A stretch of 8,359 nucleotides of DNA from Candidatus Calditenuaceae archaeon JGI OTU-1 (GTDB lineage: Archaea > Thermoproteota > Nitrososphaeria_A > Caldarchaeales > Calditenuaceae). The stretch lies in contig AWOE01000058.1 in the NCBI GenBank assembly GCA_000494145.1, positions 1 through 8,359 on the forward strand. Direction: 5' to 3'. Positions within the stretch are counted from its first letter, which is position 1. Each line of letters begins with the position of its first letter. Position numbers and translations under genes: made by a program. The notes under the pieces are model-generated. The model made no database searches. It saw only the letters and a list, made by a program, of their open reading frames with translations, and had not been told where the DNA came from. Shown here in pieces: positions 1-6,011 of the stretch.

Positions 1-501
1 TACATCGAGCCGGAGGACGCGCTGAGGTTGATCGAGGTGCTGGGAGGGGAGGAGGCGAGGAGGGTCGCGGCCGTCCTGATGGAGAACCCGGAGATCTCGG
101 ACATGGAGCTCGCTGAGGTGCTGGGGATGGACATCAAGCAGGTGAGGAAGGTGCTGCACAGGCTGCTGGAGCTTTCGCTGGTGACGTACGTGGTAGGTTA
201 CGACAAGGAGAACGCCCGGAGGATATTCAGGTGGAGGCTCCACACGGACCAGCTGGTCAGCTCGGTCAGGGGACAGGTGGTAAGGATCATCGACAGGCTG
301 AAGGCGATCAAGGAGTTCTACTCCCAGAACCAGGTCTACTGGTGCGGTAAGGCGACGTGCAGGAAGCTCGACTTCCCGACGGCCGTCGACCACTTCTTCA
401 AGTGCCCGACGTGCGGGGGGAGGCTGGAGCCCTTCGACCCGACCGAGTTCCTGCAGGCCGTCGAAGAGAAGGTCGAGCAGCTCCAGAGGTTCCTGAGATG
501 A
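1..501 (+). CDS. tfe: Transcription factor E alpha subunit (TFE), 5' end outside window
   Basis: TFE is the archaeal homologue of TFIIE-alpha; it helps TBP/TFB/RNA polymerase open and stabilise the transcription bubble. The reading frame is open from base 1. Aligned by eye to TFE proteins, the first residues (YIEPEDALRL) match the usual N-terminal helix before the GDD/GGEE segment, so the true start probably lies just upstream. A TTG at 28 would be an internal fallback start. Two parts are visible: a winged-helix domain (roughly the first 85 residues, with DIKQVRKVLHRL as the recognition-type helix), then a linker and a zinc ribbon with cysteine pairs encoded near 343-360 and 403-414. The C-terminus is a short charged helix (VEEKVEQLQRFLR). 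The first cysteine pair is spaced CX4C (CGKATC) rather than the usual CX2C; the second is CPTC. The stop overlaps the trm56 start as ATGA, so the genes are translationally linked. Family call is confident; the start is not visible. Confidence 0.93.
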   Translation, partial: YIEPEDALRLIEVLGGEEARRVAAVLMENPEISDMELAEVLGMDIKQVRKVLHRLLELSLVTYVVGYDKENARRIFRWRLHTDQLVSSVRGQVVRIIDRLKAIKEFYSQNQVYWCGKATCRKLDFPTAVDHFFKCPTCGGRLEPFDPTEFLQAVEEKVEQLQRFLR

Positions 502-1085
502 GGAGGATAACGGTCCTGAGGCTCTCCCACAGGGTAGGAAGGGACGAGAGGGTGACGACGCACGTCGGTCTGACGGCGAGGGCCTTCGGTGCCAGCGGCA
601 TCGTGATCTCCGGCGACGAGGACAGGGACGTGATCGAGTCGCTGACGAGGGTGACGGAGCTCTGGGGAGGGCCCTTCGAGGTCCGGTACGTCAAGGACTG
701 GAGGGGTTACCTGAGGTCTGCGAAGGCCTCCGGAGCATACGTCGTCCACCTGACGATGTACGGTCTCCCGCTTCCCGAGGTCCTCGGGGAACTGAGGAGG
801 GTCCTAGCGGAGAGGGAGATGGTGGTCGTAGTGGGGTCGAGCAAGGTGCCGAGGGAGGTCTACGAGGTCGCCGATGCCAACGTCTCGATCGGGAACCAGC
901 CTCACAGCGAGGTGGCCGCGCTCGCGGTCTTCCTCGACCGGCTCCTGGACGGACTCGTCTTCCGGATCAGCTTCAGCGACGCGAAGGTCAGGGTCGTACC
1001 CGATCCCAGGAGGAAGGTCGTGCTGCGGAGGAGGGAGAAGGCCCTTGCGGAGGATCCGAAACCCTCGGACGACAAACTCCTATAG
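498..1085 (+). CDS. trm56: tRNA (cytidine(56)-2'-O)-methyltransferase, aTrm56
   Basis: This SPOUT-class enzyme methylates the ribose of C56 in the T-loop of archaeal tRNAs using S-adenosylmethionine. The 195-aa product has the signature N-terminus LRLSHRVGRDERVTTHV (about residues 7-23) followed by LTARAFGA. Its second half has the trefoil-knot SAM-binding region: VVGSSKVPREVYEVADANV (about 111-129), then IGNQPHSEVAALAVFLDRL. The length fits the family (about 180-200 aa). The ATG at 498 overlaps the tfe stop (ATGA), and the frame upstream of it is only a shadow of tfe, so this start is preferred. The basic tail (RRKVVLRRREKA) may touch tRNA, which is inference. The gene sits between tfe and a KaiC-like ATPase gene 16 bp downstream, probably in one transcript. 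The tRNA-Lys gene in this window carries the T-loop TTCGAAT containing the C56 target. Confidence 0.95.
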   Translation: MRRITVLRLSHRVGRDERVTTHVGLTARAFGASGIVISGDEDRDVIESLTRVTELWGGPFEVRYVKDWRGYLRSAKASGAYVVHLTMYGLPLPEVLGELRRVLAEREMVVVVGSSKVPREVYEVADANVSIGNQPHSEVAALAVFLDRLLDGLVFRISFSDAKVRVVPDPRRKVVLRRREKALAEDPKPSDDKLL

Positions 1086-1093
1086 CTTAGGAA

Positions 1094-1099
1094 GGTGAT
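1094..1099 (+). promoter_or_regulatory. Shine-Dalgarno site for the KaiC-like ATPase gene
   Basis: GGTGAT lies two bases before the GTG at 1102. It is an exact match to part of the archaeal SD consensus (GGAGGTGAT, complementary to the 16S rRNA 3' end). It decides the start in favour of GTG 1102 and fits an internal operon gene that is not read from a leaderless mRNA. Confidence 0.7.
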
Positions 1100-1101
1100 G
1101 G

Positions 1102-1911
1102 GTGGCGGAGGGGTTGGTGCTCGAAAGGGTCTCGACGGGGATCCCGAAGCTCGACAGGATCCTCGGCGGGGGCTTCATCAGGGGCAAGACCTACCTGATC
1201 ACCGGCGAGACCGGAGTAGGCAAGACGATCCTGACGCTCCAGTTCCTTCTGGAGGGCCTCCGCAACGGCGAGCGGGTCGCCTACGTCTCCCTCGACGAGA
1301 GGGTTCAGGGGGTCCTCGACGGAGCGCTGACGCTCGGGTGGGACCTCTGGTCGTATTACAGGATGGGCCTCCTCTATCCGTTCGAGATCAGGATCTTCTC
1401 CGAGGACCTGAGGAAGTACGGCAAGAGCAGCAGGGCCTACATCGACACGATCATCAAGATGACCAACGGCGGCCATGTCTCGAGGATCGTGCTCGACCCG
1501 ATATCGGCGATGGCCTTCGGTGCGCTCGAGGAGTTCGCCGTCAGGGAGTACATCAGGGAGATCATCCTCTTCCTCGAGGAGAAGATCGGGGCGACGACGG
1601 TGCTGACCTGCGACATACCTTCCGGGTCTACGAGGCTCAGCCGCTTCGGCTACGAGGAGTTCCTCTCGTCGGGCGTCATCGTGCTCGGGCTCAGGAACGT
1701 CGGCGGAAGGCTCGTGAGGACGCTGATGGTGAGGAAGATGCGTTGGTCGCCGGCCGACATGACGGTCTACACCTTCGAGATCATGAGCAAGAGGGGGATC
1801 GTGATGGGACCTCCGCTATCGGCGCTCGAGTCGGGCCAGCAGCCCTTCAGCGTCCAGCAGGAGCAGACGGAGGAGGGTTATCCGGACGAGTTCGACGTCA
1901 GGCCTCCGTGA
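1102..1911 (+). CDS. KaiC/RadA-like RecA-superfamily ATPase, single domain
   Basis: A 269-aa P-loop ATPase of the KaiC-like group found in many archaeal genomes, mostly of unknown function. The opening TGIPKLDRILGGGFIRGK (about residues 12-29) is the classic KaiC N-terminal signature. Walker A is GETGVGKT (35-42). The acidic pair after strand 2 is LDE (64-66), at the position of the catalytic carboxylates of KaiC. Walker B is RIVLDP (128-133), ending in D132. All ATP-binding residues look intact, so an active ATPase or autokinase is likely. There is only one KaiC domain, against two in cyanobacterial KaiC, and no added DNA-binding or HTH domain. The short tail (about 240-269) is Gln/Glu-rich and looks disordered. 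The gene follows trm56 by 16 bp with a good SD. Its last 14 bp overlap the end of the opposing OB-fold gene. The role is unknown; signalling, transcription coupling or repair are guesses. Confidence 0.88.
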   Translation: MAEGLVLERVSTGIPKLDRILGGGFIRGKTYLITGETGVGKTILTLQFLLEGLRNGERVAYVSLDERVQGVLDGALTLGWDLWSYYRMGLLYPFEIRIFSEDLRKYGKSSRAYIDTIIKMTNGGHVSRIVLDPISAMAFGALEEFAVREYIREIILFLEEKIGATTVLTCDIPSGSTRLSRFGYEEFLSSGVIVLGLRNVGGRLVRTLMVRKMRWSPADMTVYTFEIMSKRGIVMGPPLSALESGQQPFSVQQEQTEEGYPDEFDVRPP

Positions 1912-3232
1912 CGAGCTCGACGACGTCCGACTCCGGATCCACCGTGACTACTGTCCCTCCGTACCTATCGACCTCGACCCTGACGTACCTCAGCCTCACC
2001 GCCCTGCCCTCGGGTATCGAGCTGATCCTTTCGGCCGCCTCCCTCCAGGCCCTGCAGTAGACCGAGCGGGCTCCGTCGGAGAGCCAGAAGGCTACGGTGG
2101 CGACCCTTCCGGACGGCGTCCTCACCTCGGAGAGCTGGGAGACGTTCAGGAGCCTCCCAGTGACGGCGACGCCCCTCATCCCCCTCTTCAGCCCTCCCAG
2201 AGGAACGTCCGCAGGCTCCGCGACCTCAACGCCCTCCAGCGGCTCGACCTCACCGGGCTCCATCCACCAGTGCCTCCCCTCCCTGACGAACCTGCAAGAG
2301 ACCACCGAGAAGACGAGCTCCCGGTCCAGCTCCTTCCCCCTCGAGAGGACGTAGGACCGGCCGTTCGTGAGGAGGTACGTGCCGTTCGGTCTCGACGAGA
2401 GGACGCGGAGGGGTCCGAGGGCCTCCGAGGGCGCAGAGCGGGAGAGCGGGGAGACGCAGGTCCTCGAGCTGGTGCTGAGGCCTCCGTCCCTGTACCTCAC
2501 CGACGTGATCAGGAACTCCGTCCAGGGCTCGAGCTGCGATGAGCCCTCGAGGTGCCTCGACCAGACCGTGAGCTCCACCAGACGCCCTCCGACCGAGATC
2601 AGGGCGTCCCTCACGACCGTCTCCTTCCCCGAGACCGTGAGGGCCCTCTCCTCGGCAAGGCCCACGACCGTCCCTATGACGTCCAAGGATCTGCCCTCGA
2701 GAGGCGGAGGGAAGCCGGTGACCAGGGCTGTGAGGGGAGGGAGCCCGGGAACCTCGGCGACTTCCAACCTCGAGCCCTCATCGAGGTGCAGCTCGACCTC
2801 ACCGCCGGTCCCCTCCCTCGACCTCGCGTTGGAGATCCGGACCGCGTCGCCGACCCCGACGCCCGACGAGGCCACCCGATCGGCCGCCTGACCCCAAGCG
2901 ACGACGTCGACGGAGCCCGAACCGTCGGCGACCCTGAGCACCAGCATTCTCTTCCCTCCTCGCTCGATGGGCCCCTTCAATCCGAGGAGCCTTCCAGCCA
3001 CCGTGACGGACCTCAGACCTCCGACCAGCTCGCCGATCCTGAGGGAGGGTCGAGCGTCGCCCTCGGAGCGGAGGTAACCCAGCTCGCCGGCGACCACCAG
3101 CAGCGCACCGAAGCGGGTCAGCTTCGGATCCCTCCTGACGGCCTCCTCAACCCCCTCCAGCACCCGTCTGACCGCCTCCTCGCCGAACCTCTGCCTGATC
3201 CTCTCGATGAGGGCCTCGAAGTTGACGACCAA
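1898..3232 (-). CDS. RPA-like single-stranded DNA-binding protein with several OB folds
   Basis: A 444-aa protein resembling archaeal replication protein A, which coats ssDNA during replication and repair. The N-terminal helical segment (FEALIERIRQRFG to about residue 55) ends in LTRFGALLVVAGELGYL, like the 'GAL...A.ELGI' motif before the first OB fold of archaeal RPA. OB fold 1 (about 66-160) shows SVTVAGRLLGLKGP and VLRVADGSGSVDVVAWGQA. A second OB-like region spans about 175-260, and a weak third about 265-340. The last OB fold (about 343-440) repeats the pattern, with VAVTGRLLNVSQL and VAFWLSDGARSVYCRAW. No CxxC zinc finger is present, unlike some euryarchaeal RPAs. The start is a TTG: no ATG or GTG lies between it and the upstream in-frame stop, and a TATA-like box sits about 29 bp upstream, suggesting a leaderless mRNA. 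Its 3' end overlaps the convergent ATPase gene by 14 bp. The OB-fold/RPA call is good; orthology to the main replicative RPA is less certain. Confidence 0.85.
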   Translation of the reverse strand: MVVNFEALIERIRQRFGEEAVRRVLEGVEEAVRRDPKLTRFGALLVVAGELGYLRSEGDARPSLRIGELVGGLRSVTVAGRLLGLKGPIERGGKRMLVLRVADGSGSVDVVAWGQAADRVASSGVGVGDAVRISNARSREGTGGEVELHLDEGSRLEVAEVPGLPPLTALVTGFPPPLEGRSLDVIGTVVGLAEERALTVSGKETVVRDALISVGGRLVELTVWSRHLEGSSQLEPWTEFLITSVRYRDGGLSTSSRTCVSPLSRSAPSEALGPLRVLSSRPNGTYLLTNGRSYVLSRGKELDRELVFSVVSCRFVREGRHWWMEPGEVEPLEGVEVAEPADVPLGGLKRGMRGVAVTGRLLNVSQLSEVRTPSGRVATVAFWLSDGARSVYCRAWREAAERISSIPEGRAVRLRYVRVEVDRYGGTVVTVDPESDVVELVTEA

Positions 3233-3255
3233 CCCGCCGATCCCTTGGAGGGCGG

Positions 3256-3266
3256 ACTTTTATCGG
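3256..3266 (-). promoter_or_regulatory. TATA-like promoter of the RPA-like gene
   Basis: On the minus strand this reads CCGATAAAAGT, an A/T island in GC-rich DNA centred about 29 bp from the TTG at 3232. That spacing would start transcription at or within a few bases of the start codon (leaderless). Assigned from position and composition only. Confidence 0.5.
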
Positions 3267-3325
3267 ATTCCCCTCGCCAAACCAAGCGCTCGAGGAGGAC
3301 GTCCACCGACCCGAAGGACGTGCAG

Positions 3326-3339
3326 CGAAACGCATAACT
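3326..3339 (+). promoter_or_regulatory. Possible BRE/TATA for the polyprenol-kinase-like gene
   Basis: CGAAAC followed by GCATAACT resembles a BRE plus a weak TATA box. It is centred about 26 bp before the GTG at 3362. It is the best A/T-rich element in the divergent spacer on this strand and is one reason for preferring the 3362 start. The match is weak. Confidence 0.3.
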
Positions 3340-3361
3340 CGTGAAAAGCGGAGAGAGGTCC

Positions 3362-4027
3362 GTGCTGGCACCCCCCACACCAGAGGAGTGGATCTACACG
3401 GCGCTCCTCCTCGGATGGGTCCTCTTCGTCGCCATGCCCCTGACCCGCTGGACCTACGGCCTGATGAGGAGGAAAGGCCTCGAGCACCACGTGGCGGTTT
3501 ACTTCAACCGCAAGATCATCCACGTCTTAGCGGGAGGCGTCGTAGCGGTCCTCGTCCCGTTCCTCTACAAGTCCTACGTCCCCATAGCGCTGATGGTGGC
3601 GATCTTGGCCGTCGGGAACTACATGCCCCACAGGACAGGCCGGCTCTACTACTGGTACCAGGTCCCGGAGAACATGTACGAGGTCAACTTCATCGTGATG
3701 TGGGGGGCGGCGATGTTCCTGGGGTTCGCTCTCAACGACGTCTGGCTCGCGGTCGTGCCGGTGATGTTCATGGCGGTCGGCGACGGAGTGACCGGTGTCG
3801 TCAGGAACCTGATCTACAGGAGGAGGACGAAGGCGATCGCCGGCAACGTGGCCATGGCGGCCTTCTGCGTCCCCTTCGGCTACGCGGTATTCGGGCCTTC
3901 GGGGGCCCTAGCGGGCCTCGTCTCGTCGCTGATCGAGAGGTTCGAGTTCGGTCCGGTGGACGACAACGTGCTGGTCCCCCTCTCGGCGCTCCTCGTTTTA
4001 CTGGCCCTCAGGCCCCTCGGCCTCTGA
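3362..4027 (+). CDS. Dolichol/polyprenol kinase-like membrane protein (SEC59/DGK1/phytol kinase superfamily)
   Basis: A 221-aa polytopic membrane protein with about seven hydrophobic segments. It matches the CTP-dependent lipid kinase / CDP-lipid synthase superfamily (SEC59 dolichol kinase, DGK1, VTE5), often annotated as phosphatidate cytidylyltransferase. Diagnostic motifs are NRKIIH near residue 49-54 at the start of a TM helix, AVGDGVTG (138-145), the basic loop RRRTKAIAGN (K157), and PVDDNVLVPL (DDN at 200-202). These match the GD-A/G, K/T and DDN-PL motifs of the family. The likely role is phosphorylating a polyprenol or other isoprenoid alcohol at the membrane for lipid-linked glycan or lipid recycling; the substrate is not visible. 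The start is uncertain: GTG 3362 fits the promoter-like element about 26 bp upstream, while an in-frame GTG at 3341 would add seven residues. It diverges from the RPA-like gene and is followed 62 bp later by the MFS gene. Confidence 0.82.
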   Translation: MLAPPTPEEWIYTALLLGWVLFVAMPLTRWTYGLMRRKGLEHHVAVYFNRKIIHVLAGGVVAVLVPFLYKSYVPIALMVAILAVGNYMPHRTGRLYYWYQVPENMYEVNFIVMWGAAMFLGFALNDVWLAVVPVMFMAVGDGVTGVVRNLIYRRRTKAIAGNVAMAAFCVPFGYAVFGPSGALAGLVSSLIERFEFGPVDDNVLVPLSALLVLLALRPLGL

Positions 4028-4039
4028 GAGCGTTCAGGT

Positions 4040-4045
4040 CATATC
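4040..4045 (+). promoter_or_regulatory. Possible TATA-like element before the MFS gene
   Basis: CATATC is the only A/T-leaning hexamer in the 62-bp gap. It lies about 29 bp before TTG 4072 and 47 bp before TTG 4090. If functional it would support a leaderless start at 4072; otherwise the gene is read through from upstream. Weak. Confidence 0.22.
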
Positions 4046-4081
4046 GGACTCGGTTCGCGATAGGTACGGTCTTGACGGCGG

Positions 4082-4085
4082 GGTG
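4082..4085 (+). promoter_or_regulatory. SD-like GGTG deciding the MFS start
   Basis: GGTG within a GGGGTGGGAG run sits four bases before TTG 4090. This is the same spacing as GGTG to GTG 1102 in the KaiC-like gene. It is a modest argument for the 4090 start over TTG 4072. Confidence 0.35.
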
Positions 4086-4089
4086 GGAG

Positions 4090-5484
4090 TTGACAACACC
4101 GCGGAAGCGCCTGATCCTGATAGGTCTCTCGACAGGCGTCTTCCTCGCGTCGATCGAGTCGACCGTCGTCTCGGTAGCGATGCCGGCGATCGTCGGCGAG
4201 CTCGGCGAGCGGAGCGCCTACATCTGGCCGATCGCTCTGTACATGGTCGCCTCGAGCGTCTCGGGCCCCATCTGGGGCAGGCTCTCGGACGTGATCGAGA
4301 GGAAGGCGGTCTACATCGCAGGACTCCTGACCTTCACGACCGGCATGCTCCTCAGCGGCCTCGCGTGGGACATGAGGTCGCTCATCGCCTTCAGGGTCCT
4401 CCAGGGTGTAGGAGGAGGTGCGCTGCTGGTCCTGACGTTCACCGTCATCGGCGACCTCTTCCGCGTCGAGGAGCGAGGGTACGTCACCAGCTACACGTCA
4501 ACCGTCTGGGCCTTCTCGAGCGCCGCCGGCCCTGTCCTCGGAGGGTGGCTGACCGAGAACGTGGGATGGCGCTGGATCTTCCTGATCGGCGTCGCTCCGG
4601 GAACGGCGGCCGCGCTGATAGCGCTCCGCGCGATGCCCAGGCTGGGAGGGACGGGCAAGGAATTCGACCTGCGGGGGGCCGCTCTCTTCGTGCTGGGAAC
4701 CGGATCCCTCATGCTCCTCTTCGAGTCGGAGGTGAGCCGGCCCGAGCTGGCAGCGGCCCTCGCGGCGATCGGAGGGCTGGCCATCGCGTCGTTCGTGGTG
4801 CTGGAGCGGAGCGCAAAGAACCCCCTCCTCCCCCTGAGGTCGCTCAGAGACAGGTACGTGGGGACGGCCATGGCCGTGAACTTCGTCGCCGGCTTCGTCT
4901 TCTTCGGAACGATATCGGTGATGCCTGCGGTCCTCCAGTGGGGCCTCGGCCTCGAGCCGACTCCTGCAGGGCTGGTCATCGTCTCAGGAACCCTCGGATG
5001 GGTCGCAGCCGCGAACGTGGCGTCGAGGCTCGTCGTGGACCACGAGGTCGGTGCGCTCGTGAGGCTCGGCCTCTCGCTCATAGCGGGGAGCATGGTCGGC
5101 ATCTCGGCGGCCGCGGTTCAGGGAGTCCTTGCCCTGATGGTTCCGTCGCTCCTGATGCTCGGCTTCGGGATGGGGATGGTGGTGCCGCCGACGCTGATAG
5201 CCACCCAGACGCTTTCCAGGAGGGAGGAGCTCGGGATAACGACGTCTATGCTGGCGTTCATGAGGGTCCTCGGTGGAAGCATGGGATCTCAGGCGATGTG
5301 GTTCCCGATGGCTTCGTCGCTCGGGGCACACCCGTCCGGTCCGTTGACGCTCTCATCTGCGCTGGGATCCTTCGGCCTCGGGTTCGCGGCGATCGTCCCT
5401 GCCCTACTGCTGCTGAGGGGGATCACGTACCCGGACCTGAGGGACTACGAGAGGACGTCACTCGCCCATCACGGTGACCACTAG
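4090..5484 (+). CDS. MFS transporter, DHA2/EmrB-QacA-like, 14 TM segments
   Basis: A 464-aa drug/proton antiporter-like permease. I count about 14 hydrophobic helices: 8-30, 44-64, 75-92, 97-120, 133-153, 160-179, 195-211, 218-235, 258-280, 292-314, 322-342, 345-372, 384-408 and 421-443. This is the DHA2 layout. Family motifs are visible: IESTVVSVAMP in TM1 (Glu where DHA2 proteins usually have Asp), motif A GRLSDVIERK (63-72), motif B FRVLQGVGGGAL (101-112) in TM4, and motif C SAAGPVLGGWL (144-154) in TM5. The likely role is proton-coupled export of an amphipathic or hydrophobic compound; the substrate is unknown. The start is TTG 4090 by SD-like spacing, with TTG 4072 (six more residues) as an alternative. 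The frame stays open far upstream (to about 3388), but that part is a shadow of the kinase gene. The last 27 bp overlap the opposing YjbQ gene, so the hydrophilic tail HHGDH lies in the overlap. Confidence 0.93.
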   Translation: MTTPRKRLILIGLSTGVFLASIESTVVSVAMPAIVGELGERSAYIWPIALYMVASSVSGPIWGRLSDVIERKAVYIAGLLTFTTGMLLSGLAWDMRSLIAFRVLQGVGGGALLVLTFTVIGDLFRVEERGYVTSYTSTVWAFSSAAGPVLGGWLTENVGWRWIFLIGVAPGTAAALIALRAMPRLGGTGKEFDLRGAALFVLGTGSLMLLFESEVSRPELAAALAAIGGLAIASFVVLERSAKNPLLPLRSLRDRYVGTAMAVNFVAGFVFFGTISVMPAVLQWGLGLEPTPAGLVIVSGTLGWVAAANVASRLVVDHEVGALVRLGLSLIAGSMVGISAAAVQGVLALMVPSLLMLGFGMGMVVPPTLIATQTLSRREELGITTSMLAFMRVLGGSMGSQAMWFPMASSLGAHPSGPLTLSSALGSFGLGFAAIVPALLLLRGITYPDLRDYERTSLAHHGDH

Positions 5485-5877
5485 GCTCCTCTCCCGAGGC
5501 CTCGTGTCGAGCTCTATCAGAACCACCTGCTGCCACGTGCCCAGAAGCGGCCTCCCTCCAGCAACCGGAATCGTCAGGCCCGGTCCCACGATAGTGGCCC
5601 TCACGTGCGAGCGGCCGTTGTCATCGCCCCACCTCAGGTGGTGCTTGTACTCGGCATCCCTCGGAGCTATCCGCTCCAGCGCTGTCGAGAGGTCCTCGAT
5701 AAGACCCGGCTCGTACTCCATCGTCGATACGGCAGCGGTCGAGCCCGTGACGAAGACGTTGACCAATCCCTCCCTCACCTCCGATCTGGCGACGCTCTCC
5801 TCGACGATTGCTGTCACGTCCCTCACGTCTCCCTCGCCCTTCGTCCTGATACTGTACTCGAACCTCCTGACCTTCAC
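5458..5877 (-). CDS. YjbQ/UPF0047 family protein
   Basis: A 139-aa protein of the widespread YjbQ (UPF0047) family, sometimes annotated as secondary thiamine-phosphate synthase because bacterial members can partly replace ThiE. The physiological role is not settled. The length is typical. Conserved features seen are VFVTGSTAAV (41-50), the histidine/acidic active-site block YKHHLRWGDDNGRSH (77-91; H79, H80, D85, D86, N87, H91), and GTWQQVVLIELD (113-124) before the C-terminal strand RSLVVTVMGE. The GTG start at 5877 sits about 27 bp from a TATA-like element on the minus strand, consistent with a leaderless mRNA. It overlaps the convergent MFS gene by 27 bp and diverges from the orphan zinc-ribbon gene. 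All expected active-site residues appear intact. Confidence 0.93.
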   Translation of the reverse strand: MKVRRFEYSIRTKGEGDVRDVTAIVEESVARSEVREGLVNVFVTGSTAAVSTMEYEPGLIEDLSTALERIAPRDAEYKHHLRWGDDNGRSHVRATIVGPGLTIPVAGGRPLLGTWQQVVLIELDTRPRERSLVVTVMGE

Positions 5878-5900
5878 GTGACAGCATTCGGGGTGCGCGC

Positions 5901-5910
5901 TGATAACGTT
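5901..5910 (-). promoter_or_regulatory. TATA-like element of the YjbQ gene
   Basis: Minus-strand AACGTTATCA is centred about 27 bp from the GTG start. It lies in the most A/T-rich part of the spacer. This is a weak TATA match supported mainly by its spacing. Confidence 0.35.
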
Positions 5911-5927
5911 GAACGTATGGTCACCGC

Positions 5928-5945
5928 ATTACCGTGGAATTACCG
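5928..5945 (+). repeat. Direct repeat ATTACCG x2, 11-bp period
   Basis: ATTACCG occurs at 5928-5934 and again at 5939-5945, exactly 11 bp apart, about one helical turn. It sits between the two divergent promoters of the YjbQ gene and the zinc-ribbon gene. It could be a binding site for a regulator gripping one face of the DNA, but two short copies may also be chance. Confidence 0.4.
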
Positions 5946-5977
5946 GCATACTGTTTTCCGTCCTCCCTCGCGTCCTT

Positions 5978-5986
5978 GCTAAAATG
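5978..5986 (+). promoter_or_regulatory. TATA-like promoter of the orphan zinc-ribbon gene
   Basis: GCTAAAATG is a good archaeal TATA-like element in otherwise GC-rich DNA. It is centred about 30 bp before TTG 6012. This argues that the coding region begins at 6012 (leaderless) and not at the upstream in-frame GTG 5934, which lies before the promoter. Confidence 0.5.
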
Positions 5987-6011
5987 GGCCTCCAGCACCC
6001 GCGGTAAGGCG

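Noticed and set aside
357..497. Upstream extension of trm56 within tfe
   Set aside because: The family N-terminus (LRLSHR) begins right after ATG 498; the upstream residues are a shadow of the TFE zinc ribbon.
3296..3321. Direct repeat AGGACGT at 3296-3302 and 3315-3321 as an operator
   Set aside because: There are only two short copies 19 bp apart in GC-rich sequence, with no symmetry or fixed relation to a promoter.
3388..4089. Long upstream extension of the MFS reading frame
   Set aside because: The extra residues are Arg/Pro/Gly-rich, have no membrane character and lie in the shadow of the kinase-like gene; family motifs begin after 4090.
5934..6011. Longer N-terminus of the zinc-ribbon protein from GTG 5934
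   Set aside because: It would place the TATA-like box and an A/T-rich promoter stretch inside the coding region, and the residues look non-coding.
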